Numbered from the stretch's first letter, positions 37,523-47,278 are shown. The stretch is 64,000 bases of DNA from an uncultured Verrucomicrobiota bacterium (GCA_903960515.1 CAJCBL010000302.1:28820-92819), one strand, 5' to 3'. Numbers and translations: made by a program. Notes: a model not told the origin generated them from the sequence alone.

Positions 37523-38179
37523 ATGGCCGCCTTCCGCACTGTTCTCTTCGACCTCGACGGCACTCTGGTGGACGCCTTCACCACGATCCACCGCGCCTAC
37601 TGCCACACCCTGCCCCAGTTCGGCCTGCCCGCCCCCTCCGCCGAGCAAGTACGCCGCGCGGTCGGCGGCGGGTTGGAGAACGCTATGTCCCATTTCCTGC
37701 CGCCCGAGCACATCGCCGAAGCCTGCCGCTCGCATGTGGCCTACACCGAGCAGATCCAACTCGAGGATCCCACCGTGTACCCCGGCGGGCGTGAGATCAT
37801 CACCGCGCTACGAGCACAGGGTATCCGCACCGGAGTACTCACCAACAAGATCGGCGACCACGCGCGCCTCATCCTCGCCCACCTCGGCCTCGCACCGCAG
37901 CTCGACCTCATCCTGGGCGCGCGCGACTGCCCCTGGCGCAAGCCCGCCGCCGAATTCACCGCCGAGGCGCTGCGCCTGCTCGGCGCCGAAGCTGAATCCA
38001 CTTGCCTGATAGGCGATTCGCCCTTCGACCTGGCCACCGCCGCCAACGCCGCATTCCCCTGCTTCTGCGTAACCACCGGCACACACGACGAGGCCTCGCT
38101 TCGCGCGGCCGGAGCCGGCGCGGTATTCCCCGATCTGCACAGCCTGGCCGCCGCTGTATTCCGGCTCACACTGAGCTGA
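37523..38179 (+). CDS. HAD-family hydrolase, phosphoglycolate phosphatase-like
   Basis: The start is ATG 37523 (MAAFRTVLFDLDGTLVDAFT). Motif I is DLDGT, motif II is VLTNKIG, the motif III Lys is in PWRKPAAEF and motif IV is LIGDSPFDLATA. The helical cap between I and II is of the PGP/Gph type. It has 218 residues, normal. The reaction is a phosphate-ester hydrolysis; the exact substrate cannot be deduced. It diverges from the lipid-transport operon by about 160 bp. Confidence 0.85.
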   Translation: MAAFRTVLFDLDGTLVDAFTTIHRAYCHTLPQFGLPAPSAEQVRRAVGGGLENAMSHFLPPEHIAEACRSHVAYTEQIQLEDPTVYPGGREIITALRAQGIRTGVLTNKIGDHARLILAHLGLAPQLDLILGARDCPWRKPAAEFTAEALRLLGAEAESTCLIGDSPFDLATAANAAFPCFCVTTGTHDEASLRAAGAGAVFPDLHSLAAAVFRLTLS

Positions 38180-38228
38180 TCGCATCGGGGGGCGGCTCCC
38201 CGCAGGTGGGAGCAGAGTTCCTCAGCCC

Positions 38229-38291
38229 GTAGCAGATGCGTGCTTGCACGCGATCTGCGCCCCTGATCACGCGCAAGGACGTTCCTGCTAC
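38229..38291. repeat. Degenerate REPIN between HAD gene and recQ
   Basis: GTAGCAGATGCGTGCTTGCA and its partial mirror ending GTTCCTGCTAC surround CTGCGCCCCTGAT. It matches the 57-63-bp REPIN family in this window and lies between convergent genes. Confidence 0.75.
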
Positions 38292-38315
38292 AAATTGCCT
38301 AGCGGGTGCCAGGCT

Positions 38316-40334
38316 CTATCGCTGCCGCGGGGAGGCGAGCGCCGCCTTAGCCGCCTCCATCACCCCCGCAAACGGGGCCTCTGCTGCGGATCCAAACCTC
38401 GGATGCCTCGTGAGCTTCCCCGCCACCAAAGCGGGCGAGGCGATCCCGCAGAGGAAACGCGCCAGCTGGCGCGCCCCGCCCAGTGCGCGCGGATTCTCGG
38501 CGCTTAGGGCGGCCAGCTCCCCCGACGCCAGATCGACGTTCGCCGGGGCGCGCTCCAGCACCACCCTGCGGTCGCCGGCACAGGGCCCGCAATGCCCGCA
38601 GTCGTGCCCAAGCTCCTCTCCGAAGTATCCAAGCAGTCGGCGCACCAGGCAGCCCTCGCCTGCGACGAGTGCGGCCACGCCGGCCACTCGCGCGATGTCT
38701 CCGGATTCCCGGGCGGCGAAGCGCCGGCGCAGGTCATGCCACACTGCAGAATGATCGGCGGGCACACGCACCACGCGGTAGCCCTGCCGCACGCCGGCCA
38801 CCTGAAGCTCCAGATCGCCCTTCTCCTCGAGGTAGGTGAGCGCCTTCACCACCCGTTCGCGCTGGTTGCCGGGCACCTCGGCGCCACGCTCGTGATCGCC
38901 GCCCTGCGCCGGTATCTCGGGTTCGCGGATGCTCTCGAGCGCTTGTACCGCATCCGCGAGCACCACCGAATTCCAGATCCGGCCCACCTTCGCCAGCCCG
39001 AACAGCCGCCCGAGAAACGCGCGCCGCTGCGCATCGAAGCGCGCGAGGATGGTTTCGGGCTCCCTCAGGAATTTCCACTGGTAGGTGGTGTAGAAGGGCG
39101 CCGTGGCCTCGATCAGCCCCTCAAGCTCCAGATAGGTGAGCGCCGTGGATACCACGAGCTGGCGGATGTCGTGGCGCGCCGACAGCTCGTAGCCGGAGAT
39201 GTCGAAGGTCTCGCCCTGCGCCCGGCCCTGCAGCAGCTCTTTGAGCAGATCTCGCAGCGCCTCGGCGGTTGGGGTGTCCCCGTAGGTGAAGTTTTCCAAC
39301 ACCGTAAGGTCCGCCGCCGCCGCGAGAATCTCGCAGTGCGCAGGGGCGCCGTCGCGGCCGGCGCGGCCGATCTCCTGGGCGTAGTTCTCCTGGCTCTTGG
39401 GGAGGTTGTAGTGGAAAACGGCGCGAATGTTGGCCTTGTCGATACCCATGCCGAAGGCGATGGTGGCGACCACGATGGCGTCGTCGGCCGCCATGAACCG
39501 GTTCTGCACCGCCTCGCGTGCCTCCGCCTCCATGCCCGCATGATAGGCCTCGGCCGGGAAACCGGCGGAGGCCAGCGCGGTGGCGACCTGCTCGGCAGTC
39601 TTCTGCAAGGTCACATAGACGATGGTCGGGCCAGGCGGCCTGGCCTTCAACCGCGCCAGCAACACTCCGATACGCTCGCCCGCTGCGCAGGCGGTGGCTC
39701 GCAGGAAGAGGTTGGGCCTGTAAAAACCGGTGTTCACATGCGCCTCGGGTGCGATGGCGAATTCGCGGCAGATGTCAGCGGCCACCGCCGGGGTCGCCGT
39801 AGCTGTGAGCGCCAGCACCCGGCCCACCTTCAACTCCCTCGCGTAGCGGGCGAGCTTGAGGTAGTCGGGCCGGAAGTTGTGCCCCCACTCCGAGATGCAG
39901 TGAGCCTCGTCGATCACCAACAAGTCGATGCGCAGCGACTTGAGCCGGGCCAGGAAGCGCTCGTTGGAGAATCGCTCGGGTGCCACGTAGAGCAGCTTGA
40001 GCCGGTGCGTGCGCAGCGCGTCCTGGATTTCCTCAAACACCTCGCGGCTCACCGAGGAATCCAGCCGCGCCGCCTCGATGCCTCGCCCCCGCAGGAAGTC
40101 GACCTGATCCTTCATCAGTGCGATCAACGGGGACACCACGACCGTGAGCCCTTCCAGCAGCAGCGCCGGCAATTGGTAGCACAGGCTCTTGCCGCTGCCG
40201 GTGGGGCACACCGCCAGCGCGGAATTTCCAGCGAGCAGTTGCCCGATCACCGCCTCCTGCCCCGGGCGGAAGCCGGCAAAACCAAAGCGTTCGCTGAGAA
40301 GGGTACGGGCGGCGTTAAGAGGAGGCATCGTCAA
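38316..40334 (-). CDS. recQ: ATP-dependent DNA helicase RecQ
   Basis: A 3'-5' superfamily-2 helicase used in recombination and fork repair. Motifs are FRPGQEAVIGQLL (motif 0), CPTGSGKSLCYQLPAL (I), DEAHCISEWGHNFRPDY (II with aromatic loop), LTATATP (III), ATIAFGMGIDK (V) and QEIGRAGRDGA (VI). A zinc-binding region has four Cys (GCLVRRLLGYFGEELGHDC then GHCGPC). A winged-helix part lies between the helicase core and the zinc region, an order worth checking. No HRDC domain is recognised. It has 672 residues. Confidence 0.93.
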   Translation of the reverse strand: MTMPPLNAARTLLSERFGFAGFRPGQEAVIGQLLAGNSALAVCPTGSGKSLCYQLPALLLEGLTVVVSPLIALMKDQVDFLRGRGIEAARLDSSVSREVFEEIQDALRTHRLKLLYVAPERFSNERFLARLKSLRIDLLVIDEAHCISEWGHNFRPDYLKLARYARELKVGRVLALTATATPAVAADICREFAIAPEAHVNTGFYRPNLFLRATACAAGERIGVLLARLKARPPGPTIVYVTLQKTAEQVATALASAGFPAEAYHAGMEAEAREAVQNRFMAADDAIVVATIAFGMGIDKANIRAVFHYNLPKSQENYAQEIGRAGRDGAPAHCEILAAAADLTVLENFTYGDTPTAEALRDLLKELLQGRAQGETFDISGYELSARHDIRQLVVSTALTYLELEGLIEATAPFYTTYQWKFLREPETILARFDAQRRAFLGRLFGLAKVGRIWNSVVLADAVQALESIREPEIPAQGGDHERGAEVPGNQRERVVKALTYLEEKGDLELQVAGVRQGYRVVRVPADHSAVWHDLRRRFAARESGDIARVAGVAALVAGEGCLVRRLLGYFGEELGHDCGHCGPCAGDRRVVLERAPANVDLASGELAALSAENPRALGGARQLARFLCGIASPALVAGKLTRHPRFGSAAEAPFAGVMEAAKAALASPRQR

Positions 40335-40572
40335 GCCAGGAGAATGGTCCCCGCGCAGGGATGCCGCAACCGAAGTTCCGTCGACGAAATACCGCTCGCG
40401 ACGACGGCAGTCTCGCTATCCACCCCGGCCCCGACTGCCAGCCCGACCCCAATAGCAGGGGAATCGGTACATAACGGGACAAGCCAACCGATAGCTGGAG
40501 TCGCTACGGGAACGCATGCAGGGCAGGTCCCCTCGCCCACCGTTTCCCCCGTTAGCAAAGGAATTTCCATTT
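40335..40572. other. Upstream region of the esterase gene
   Basis: The 238-bp gap holds the presumed recQ promoter (minus) and esterase promoter (plus). An AAAGGA sequence 10 bp before ATG 40573 serves as a ribosome binding site. No known riboswitch was recognised. Confidence 0.4.
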
Positions 40573-42432
40573 ATGAAATACTCCGTCGCCATCGGATTGT
40601 TCTCTTCCGCCGCCCTCCTCGCTTGCAGCGCCTCCCACGCGGCCGAGTTCAACCAGTTCATCGGGCTTGGGGACAGCACCCTCGACAGCGGGTATTTCCG
40701 CTACAACTCAATCGGCAACGCCGAAGATGATCAGGCCATCGCGCTCGCTATCACCCAAGGAGCCAAGGGTGGCTATGCCGGTCCCGGGACAATGGATTCC
40801 ACGCTGCTGGCCGAGCGCTTTGGTCTGAGCGCCGCCCCGCTGGGCAATGGCGGCACCAACTTTGCCAACGGCGGCGCCCATACCCTCACCGAAGTCCTCG
40901 GCCATGTCGCCACCATCGATCAGATCCAGCACTACCTGGCCTCCGTCAACGGAGCCGCCAACCCCCGCGGTCTCTACCTAATCAGCACCGGCAACAACGA
41001 CCTGATCTGGGTCCAGCAACAGGGTGAAGCTTGGATGGCCGCGAATCCCAACTACTTGGCCGGGTTGTCCGCCTCCCTCGCACCGGAGGTCGCCGCACTC
41101 CAAGCGGCCGGTGCCCGCACCATCGTGGTGCCGAATTCGTACATGTATGCCACCATGGCTGATCTTGGGGGAACGCTTCCCACTAGCAAAGCCGCCAACG
41201 ACGAGCGTAGGGCCGCGTTCAATTCGGCCCTATGGTCGCGCCTCACTGCGGCCGGGGTGAACTACATCCCGGCCGACATGGACAGCGTCTTCAAGTACGT
41301 GGTGCGCCATCCCGTCGCGTTCGGATTCACCGCCGAATCCGTATTGGCGGCCAATGCGCCGAGCCACGCCAGTGCCCTTTTGACAACCTCAGCCATGCTC
41401 AGCCCGGAGCAGGAACACACGTATCTCTTCATCGACGGAGCGCACGTGACCACCGCAGGCCAACAGATCGAGGCTGACTATATCTACAGCCTGCTCACCG
41501 CACCCAGCTTGGTCTCCTTGGTCGCGAAAAGTGCAGTACAGGAGGGCTTGGCTCACCTGACCAGCCTCCTAGCGCAGCTCAAACATTCCGGACCGCCACG
41601 CGAGCCGGGCACTATCGGCACCTGGTTCGCCGCCGGCACCGGCTCTATGCATCTCCAAAACGCCCCCGGCTTTCCGCACATCTCCGTCACCCCGTTCGGC
41701 AGCACCGTCGGCCTGGACTACACGACCGACGGAAAACTACTCCTCGGTGCCGCCCTCTCCGTGGGCGGCCAACACCAGCAGTTCTCCACCGGAGGCCACG
41801 GCAACCAGACCGATGAGGCAGCGAGCCTCCTCGTTAGCTACAATTCAGAACGCTGGTGGGTCGACGCGGTGTCCACCTTCGGCGTGCTGCAGAATCGCAT
41901 CGATCGGCCGGTACCACTCGGCCTCTTCACCGACCAAAACCACGCCAACACCAGCGGGCAATCCAGCGCCTTCGCGTTGCGCGGCGGTCGCGATTTCAGT
42001 CTCGGCTCACTCACCACCGGCCCGGTGGTTGGCGTAGTGCTGCAGCAGATCCACCTCGACGGCTTCACCGAAACCGGCACCAGCGTCGTCACCGCCCTCT
42101 CCTTCGCCGGCCAGACGCGCAACGCGTCCATCGGCCAGCTCGGCTGGCGCGCCATGACCAACATGGGCGACTGGCAACTTTCCGTCGAGGCGGCATGGAA
42201 CCACGACTGGGCCGGCCGGAACCGCGAGGTCACCGCCGCGCTCACCTCGGTGGCCGCCGCCCCATTCACCGCAGCCGTCACGCCGACATCGGCCGATTGG
42301 GCTATCGGCTCGCTCGGAGCCTCCTGCCGTCTCAATTCACGTATCATACTCCATGCGACCGGCTCGGTGATGATCGGCAATCCACAGGTCACCCGTTTCG
42401 GCGGCGAGGTAAGCCTGGATATAGGATTCTGA
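40573..42432 (+). CDS. Autotransporter SGNH/GDSL esterase
   Basis: The start is ATG 40573 (MKYSVAIGLFSSAALLACSA), a signal peptide ending near SHAAEF. The SGNH passenger (about 25-320) has the nucleophile block FIGLGDSTLDSGYF, STGNNDLIW and FIDGAHVTTAG with the catalytic Asp-His. The C-terminal 270 residues form an autotransporter barrel (GTWFAAGTGSMHLQN, ending VSLDIGF with a terminal Phe). This matches the EstA type of outer-membrane lipase/esterase. It has 619 residues. The substrate is unknown. Confidence 0.88.
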   Translation: MKYSVAIGLFSSAALLACSASHAAEFNQFIGLGDSTLDSGYFRYNSIGNAEDDQAIALAITQGAKGGYAGPGTMDSTLLAERFGLSAAPLGNGGTNFANGGAHTLTEVLGHVATIDQIQHYLASVNGAANPRGLYLISTGNNDLIWVQQQGEAWMAANPNYLAGLSASLAPEVAALQAAGARTIVVPNSYMYATMADLGGTLPTSKAANDERRAAFNSALWSRLTAAGVNYIPADMDSVFKYVVRHPVAFGFTAESVLAANAPSHASALLTTSAMLSPEQEHTYLFIDGAHVTTAGQQIEADYIYSLLTAPSLVSLVAKSAVQEGLAHLTSLLAQLKHSGPPREPGTIGTWFAAGTGSMHLQNAPGFPHISVTPFGSTVGLDYTTDGKLLLGAALSVGGQHQQFSTGGHGNQTDEAASLLVSYNSERWWVDAVSTFGVLQNRIDRPVPLGLFTDQNHANTSGQSSAFALRGGRDFSLGSLTTGPVVGVVLQQIHLDGFTETGTSVVTALSFAGQTRNASIGQLGWRAMTNMGDWQLSVEAAWNHDWAGRNREVTAALTSVAAAPFTAAVTPTSADWAIGSLGASCRLNSRIILHATGSVMIGNPQVTRFGGEVSLDIGF

Positions 42433-42840
42433 AGACCCGATTCAGCCCGGCCACTCCCCCACGACAGCCATGCCCGCCCCTTCTCACCGGCTCCGTATCG
42501 TTGCCCGCCACCGCCCTCCTCGTACGCGGTCGGGTTTCCGCGATTTGCACCGATCTGGGCTAGGGTTTCCGACCTCTACCCGCTAGCCGCAGCACTTCGC
42601 CAAATGCGGTCGGCGCGATGAAGGCTCCGTAGTGGCGCGGGGCCGCCCCGGTGCCAAACAGGCCGATACGGTGGGCGGCGCGGGCTTGTTGCCATTTCAC
42701 GCTGTCTAAGATTTTCGACCTGTCCCTTATTGAGGTGGGAATCCTCCGAAACTCTTCGCTCGCCCGCTCGGAGCGCATGAGCTGCACAGCAGCGCGCTCC
42801 AGCTACACGGCTGGAACGCGCGGCATACCTCCAACTCCGC
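42433..42840. other. Intergenic region without a supported gene
   Basis: The 408-bp gap lies between the esterase and pheT 3' ends. A 75-codon minus-strand ORF (42560-42787) has no recognisable domain and no good start context. No terminator with a U-tract was found for either gene. Confidence 0.4.
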
Positions 42841-45303
42841 CTACTTGCGGATGGCGTAGGCGGCGTTCTTGGCGATCTCGTCCTGGGTCTTCAGGAAGGC
42901 CCCATTCACCTCGTCGTCGGTGAGCGTGCGATCCTCAGCCCGATACACCAGCGAGAAGGCGAAGCTCTTCTTCCCCTCGGGCAGCCCGGCCCCGCGGTAG
43001 ACGTCGAAGAGGCGCACGTTCTCCAGTACGAATTTCCCGGCGACGACTGCCGCTCGCGCAGCCTTCGCCACATCGCGGCGCACCGCCTCGGCGGCGGCGC
43101 CCTCATCGACCACCAGCGCCAGATCGCGCAGCGCGGGCGGGAATACACTGAAGGGCTTGAACTTCGCCCGGGGACGCGCCGTGGCTACGCGCTCCGGCAG
43201 CAGGTGCAGGATACCGGCCACCACCCCGCCGGTGATGCCGAGCTTGCGCAGCATCTCCAAGTTGAGGAGACCGCAGCGGGCCTCGAAGCCCTCGGTCAAC
43301 CGCCCGAACGTTGCCGAGTGCCCGGCCTGCCAGCCGGCGTTGGCGGCGGCCACGGCCTCCACTCGAAGGTTCTCCAACGATACGCCTGCATTGGCCGCCA
43401 CCACTGCGAGGTGACGCTTGGCAGTGTAGAAATCGCCCGGAGCACGGGCGAGCCACTGCGTATCCTCGGAGCCGGTGGCGATGACAAAGCCCACGGAGAG
43501 GCACTCGAAGATCTTGCCGTCCTGCTCGCGGAAGGTGCGCCCGCACTCGAAGAGCTTGGTGGCGCCGGTGCGGCGGTCCTGGTTGAGGCGCAGGTTGTCG
43601 AGCAAGCCGTTGATCAGCGAGGCTCGCAGATGCGAATACTCCTCGGTAAACGGGTTCGCCAGCGCCAAGGCTTGCGCGGCGGCCTCGGAAACCCAGGCGG
43701 CGGTCTCGGGCCCCGGGCGCTGCGAGTAATTCACGCACTCGTTGAAATGCTGGCCCACCAGATACGCGGTGGCCGCGCGGTTGAACTCGGTGATCGGATC
43801 GTCGGCCTCGGGCAAGGCCACAGCGACCACAGGGGCGGGAGGGATCTTCTCGCAGCCGTAGAGGCGCACAACCTCCTCGACCAGATCCACCGGGCGGTCG
43901 AGATCGCCGCGCCAGCTGGGGACCTTCACCGTCCAGAAGAAGCCAGGGGCCTCGGAGGAGAGGCGCTGCTCGATGTCGAGTTCGAGCGACTCGAGTATCC
44001 CACGCATGGCGTCGTCGGGGATGTCGTAGCCCGCACGGCGGCGGATGAACTCCGGGGTCACCTCGATGGCGGTCTCGGTGGCGGGCTCGCCGCCCACCTT
44101 GAAGAGCGGGCCCACGAGCTGGCCGCCGGCAGTCTCCAGAATGAGATCGAGCGCTCGGCGGGCTCCGTCCAATACGCCACAGGGATCGATGCCGCGCTCG
44201 AAACGGTAGGCGCTGTCCGAGGACAGGCCGAGCTTCTTCGAGGTCCAGCGGATGCCGGTGGGCCTGAAATAGGCCGACTCGAGCACGAGGTCGGTGGTGG
44301 TGGAGTCGACCTCGGCGCTGGCCCCGCCCATGATGCCGGCGATGACGAGGGGCTTCTCGGCGTCGGCGATCACGAGCATGCGGCCGTTGAGGCTGCGCTC
44401 CTTGTTGTCGAGCGTGACGAGCTTCTCGCCATCGCCCGCACGGCGGATCACCAGGCGGTGGCCGGCGATCTTGGCGGCGTCGAAGGCGTGCAGGGGCTGG
44501 CCGGTCTCGTGCAGGACAAAGTTGGTGACATCTACGACGTTGTTGATCGGACGCAGGCCCACGGCCTGGAGCGCCTCCTGCAACCACGCGGGGCTGGGAC
44601 CGATCTTCACTCCGGCGATGACGTGGGCGGTGTAGTGCGGGCAGTCCTCCTCGGCGGTGACTGCGACCGACTCCAACAACTGCGCCACGACGGGGGCGCC
44701 GACGGCGGGCGACTTGGCCCGAATCTCAGGATACCGTAGCGGCAGGCGGAACCACGCGGCGAGCTCGCGGGCCAGGCCGAGGTGGGAGAGGCAGTCGGGG
44801 CGGTTGGGCGTAATCTCCAGGTCGAATACAACATCGCCGGCGCCCAGCGCCTCATGTATGGGCGTGCCAAGCGGGAGGCTGGAGGCGAGCACGAGCAGGC
44901 CGCCGGTGTCCTCGCCCAGGCCGAGCTCGCGCGCCGAACACATCATGCCGTTGGACTCCACGCCCCGGATCTTGGACACCTTGATCTTGAAGTCGCCGGG
45001 CATCACCGCGCCGGGCAACGCGACGGGCACCCGGTGGCCGGCATCGCAGTTGGGCGCGCCGCAGACGATCTGCGTGGGGGCGCCGTCGGGGGCGATGCGC
45101 ACGGTGCACACGGAGAGCTTGTCGGCGCCGGGGTGCTTGTCGCGGGTGAGTATCTCACCCACCACCACGTTGGCCATCGGCGCCAGCCCGGTGCGGGCGA
45201 TGCCCTCGACCTCGAAACCGATCATGGTGAGGGCGTGGGCGATTTCCTCGACCGGGCGATCGAGGGCGAGATAGCGGCGGAGCCAATTGAGGGAGAGTTT
45301 CAT
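42841..45303 (-). CDS. pheT: Phenylalanine--tRNA ligase beta subunit
   Basis: MKLSLNWLRRYLALDRPVEE opens the subunit. An EMAP-type tRNA-binding domain (VVVGEILTRDKHPGADKLSV) is followed by B3/B4 (ITPNRPDCLSHLGLARELA), the B5 domain (with RRAGYDIPDDAMRGILESL), a synthetase-like core and the C-terminal anticodon-binding FDX-ACB domain (FSVFPPALRDLALVVDEGA). It has 820 residues, normal length. It charges tRNA-Phe as an alpha2-beta2 tetramer with PheS, which lies upstream on the other side of a foreign insert. Confidence 0.96.
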   Translation of the reverse strand: MKLSLNWLRRYLALDRPVEEIAHALTMIGFEVEGIARTGLAPMANVVVGEILTRDKHPGADKLSVCTVRIAPDGAPTQIVCGAPNCDAGHRVPVALPGAVMPGDFKIKVSKIRGVESNGMMCSARELGLGEDTGGLLVLASSLPLGTPIHEALGAGDVVFDLEITPNRPDCLSHLGLARELAAWFRLPLRYPEIRAKSPAVGAPVVAQLLESVAVTAEEDCPHYTAHVIAGVKIGPSPAWLQEALQAVGLRPINNVVDVTNFVLHETGQPLHAFDAAKIAGHRLVIRRAGDGEKLVTLDNKERSLNGRMLVIADAEKPLVIAGIMGGASAEVDSTTTDLVLESAYFRPTGIRWTSKKLGLSSDSAYRFERGIDPCGVLDGARRALDLILETAGGQLVGPLFKVGGEPATETAIEVTPEFIRRRAGYDIPDDAMRGILESLELDIEQRLSSEAPGFFWTVKVPSWRGDLDRPVDLVEEVVRLYGCEKIPPAPVVAVALPEADDPITEFNRAATAYLVGQHFNECVNYSQRPGPETAAWVSEAAAQALALANPFTEEYSHLRASLINGLLDNLRLNQDRRTGATKLFECGRTFREQDGKIFECLSVGFVIATGSEDTQWLARAPGDFYTAKRHLAVVAANAGVSLENLRVEAVAAANAGWQAGHSATFGRLTEGFEARCGLLNLEMLRKLGITGGVVAGILHLLPERVATARPRAKFKPFSVFPPALRDLALVVDEGAAAEAVRRDVAKAARAAVVAGKFVLENVRLFDVYRGAGLPEGKKSFAFSLVYRAEDRTLTDDEVNGAFLKTQDEIAKNAAYAIRK

Positions 45304-45312
45304 GACGGAAAA

Positions 45313-45790
45313 GTAGCGAGAAGCGAGTAGCGGGGAGCGGGGAGGTCGGAACTCGAAGCGTGGGGTGATCGGGCCTACCCCTGATTGCGCTCGAGTCCGT
45401 TGATGTAGCCTTGGAGCAGCCGGCTCACCTCCTCGGTGGCGGCTTGGAGTTCCTGAGTATCGGGATAGCCGAGATCATGGGCGAGTATCAGGTGGTAAAG
45501 CGTCTCGTCGGCGGAGGACTGGGCGAGGTTGTAGAAGCGAAGCTTGTCGGCCGTGGTGCGTGGTCGAAACCCCTCGACGACGTTCGCAGGAATACTGCCA
45601 GCGGAGCGGCGAACCTGTGAAGTGAGGCCATAGGTTTCGGTTTTCGGGAATGAGTCGGTGGCTCGATAGACGGCGAGGGTGAACGCGTGCGCCTTCTGCC
45701 AGACCAGTAGGTCGCGGAATGATTTGGATGGTCCGTCCATGCTCACTACTGGCCTTGGCCCCTCGCTACACACTACTCACCACTCGCTAC
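45313..45790. mobile_element. Four-helix-bundle element with inverted terminal repeats
   Basis: The left end GTAGCGAGAAGCGAGTAGCG (45313-45344) is matched on the opposite strand by the right end, which reads GTAGCGAGTGGTGAGTAGTG in reverse complement (about 45759-45790). Between them lies one gene, the four-helix-bundle protein. The element fills the pheS-pheT spacer almost exactly, ending 2-3 bp before the pheS stop codon. No transposase is present, so any mobility would need help in trans. Confidence 0.55.
45375..45740 (-). CDS. Four-helix-bundle protein (23S rRNA IVP family)
   Basis: The start is ATG 45740 (MDGPSKSFRDLLVWQKAHAF); the track start is 11 codons further up. FRDLLVWQKAH, YGLTSQVRRSAGSIPANVVE and the helical AQSSADETLYHLILAHDLGY are diagnostic of the family first seen as ORFs in intervening sequences of 23S rRNA. 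It has 121 residues. The family often occurs as stand-alone single genes, and its function is not established. Here it splits pheS and pheT and is enclosed by inverted repeats. Confidence 0.85.
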   Translation of the reverse strand: MDGPSKSFRDLLVWQKAHAFTLAVYRATDSFPKTETYGLTSQVRRSAGSIPANVVEGFRPRTTADKLRFYNLAQSSADETLYHLILAHDLGYPDTQELQAATEEVSRLLQGYINGLERNQG

Positions 45791-45792
45791 TG

Positions 45793-46833
45793 CTAGGCAA
45801 ACTGCCGCAGGAAGCGCGCGTCGTTCTGGTAGAAGTAGCGGATGTCGTCCACCCCGTAGAGCATCATGGCGATGCGCTCGATGCCCAGACCGAAGGCGTA
45901 GCCAGTCCACTCTTTGGAGTCGTAGCCCACGGTCTCGAACACGGCCGGGTCGACCATGCCGCAGCCCATGATCTCGATCCACTCCTTGCCCACCTTGCCC
46001 AGATGCTTGGCGGAGAGGTCGACCTCGAAGCTGGGCTCGGTGTAGCCGAAATAGTGGGGGCGGAAGCGGGTCTTCACGTCCTTGCCGAGCAGAGACTGGA
46101 AGAGGTAGTCGAGCATCGCCTTGAGGTCCTTCACGGTGACGTTGCGGTCCACGTAGAGCCCCTCGAGCTGGTGGAAGTTGGCGCTGTGGGTGGCGTCTAC
46201 AGTATCGCGGCGAAACACACGGCCGGGGGAGATGATGCGGATCGGCGGCGGCTGCTTGAGCATCGTGCGGATCTGCACCGAGGAGGTGTGGGTGCGCAGC
46301 AGGTAGCGCTCCTTGGTGCGTTGGGAAACGTTGGCTACAAGCGCGTTCTCCTGCAGGTAAAAAGTATCCTGAAGATCGCGCGCTGGGTGGTCGGGCGGCG
46401 TGTTCAGCGCGTCGAAGCAAAACCACTCCGTCTCGACCTCAGGGCCCTCGACCACGGCGAAGCCGGCCTTGCGGAAGATGCGGCACAGCTCCTCGCGCAC
46501 GAGTGTGAGCGGATGGGTGGCGCCGGGGCCGGAGTCGGGCGAGGGCAGAGTGGGGTCGATGGCCGGCCCGAGCTGGGCGGCTATCTCAGCCTGTTCGATA
46601 CGCACGAGGGCGGCGTCGAGCAGGGGCTGGAGCTGGCCCTTGGCCTCGTTGATGAGCTTGCCCAGGATGGGCTTCTGCTCCTTGGGGGCGGCACCGAGCT
46701 GCTTCATCAGCGCGGTGAGCTCGCCGTTGGGGCCGACATAGCGGGCCTTGGCGGCCTCAAATTCGGGGCGGGCGCGGAGTGCGGCCAGTTCACCGCGGGC
46801 TTTCTCTACGAGGGCTTGGAGGGCGGCTTGCAT
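45793..46833 (-). CDS. pheS: Phenylalanine--tRNA ligase alpha subunit
   Basis: The N-terminal coiled-coil tRNA-binding part (MQAALQALVEKARGELAAL) is followed by the class II catalytic core: motif 2 LLRTHTSSVQIRTM with SPGRVFRRDTVDATHSANFH, and motif 3 GYAFGLGIERIAMMLYGVDD. It has 346 residues, normal length. It catalyses Phe activation together with PheT. It lies about 0.5 kb downstream of the rplT terminator, so it probably has its own promoter. Confidence 0.96.
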   Translation of the reverse strand: MQAALQALVEKARGELAALRARPEFEAAKARYVGPNGELTALMKQLGAAPKEQKPILGKLINEAKGQLQPLLDAALVRIEQAEIAAQLGPAIDPTLPSPDSGPGATHPLTLVREELCRIFRKAGFAVVEGPEVETEWFCFDALNTPPDHPARDLQDTFYLQENALVANVSQRTKERYLLRTHTSSVQIRTMLKQPPPIRIISPGRVFRRDTVDATHSANFHQLEGLYVDRNVTVKDLKAMLDYLFQSLLGKDVKTRFRPHYFGYTEPSFEVDLSAKHLGKVGKEWIEIMGCGMVDPAVFETVGYDSKEWTGYAFGLGIERIAMMLYGVDDIRYFYQNDARFLRQFA

Positions 46834-47278
46834 GATGAAAGTGGAAAGTGGAGCACAAGTGCGGGCGGGAAACGAAGGAAATGTTGGAGAAACCGACCGG
46901 CCGGCGACGATCCCGGCCCCGCCCCTCCCCCAACTGGATGATCTAGCCCTTCAGGCGCCTCACCCCTTGCAGGATGGCGAGGTCGTTTGGCCGGGCCGAA
47001 CCGTAGCCGGATGGCGGAGCCGTTCGGACAGCCCCTTCCGTAGCAGGATGGCGCAACCATTCAGCCCGCCTGAAGCGTGACACACCGCGCGGGGGCTGGG
47101 GCGATCCCAGGGCGAGGCACTCCACAGCTCCACATTCCAGCGCCACACGCCTCCCCGTCGCCATCCGATGGCCACCTGCCCGGGAGAGCGGTAGAAATAC
47201 CAAGGCGGATGTCCTTGCGCGTTGGGCACAGGGCGGGCCGGGACCCTGTCGCCCTCCCAGTGCGGCAGCGCAGGGCAC
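46834..47278. repeat. pheS upstream region with three ~37-bp imperfect repeats
   Basis: Three imperfect units sharing GGATGGCG follow each other at about 46962-47073 (CAGGATGGCGAGGTCGTTTG, CCGGATGGCGGAGCCGTTCG, CAGGATGGCGCAACCATTCA). The stretch between the rplT terminator and pheS should hold the pheS promoter. The track ORFs here lack any recognisable domain. Confidence 0.5.

Noticed and set aside
38592-40730. 712-codon plus-strand ORF opposite recQ
   Set aside because: Antisense shadow of RecQ with no domain.
42560-42787. 75-codon ORF downstream of pheT
   Set aside because: No ribosome binding site, no domain, unclear composition; not enough support to call a gene.
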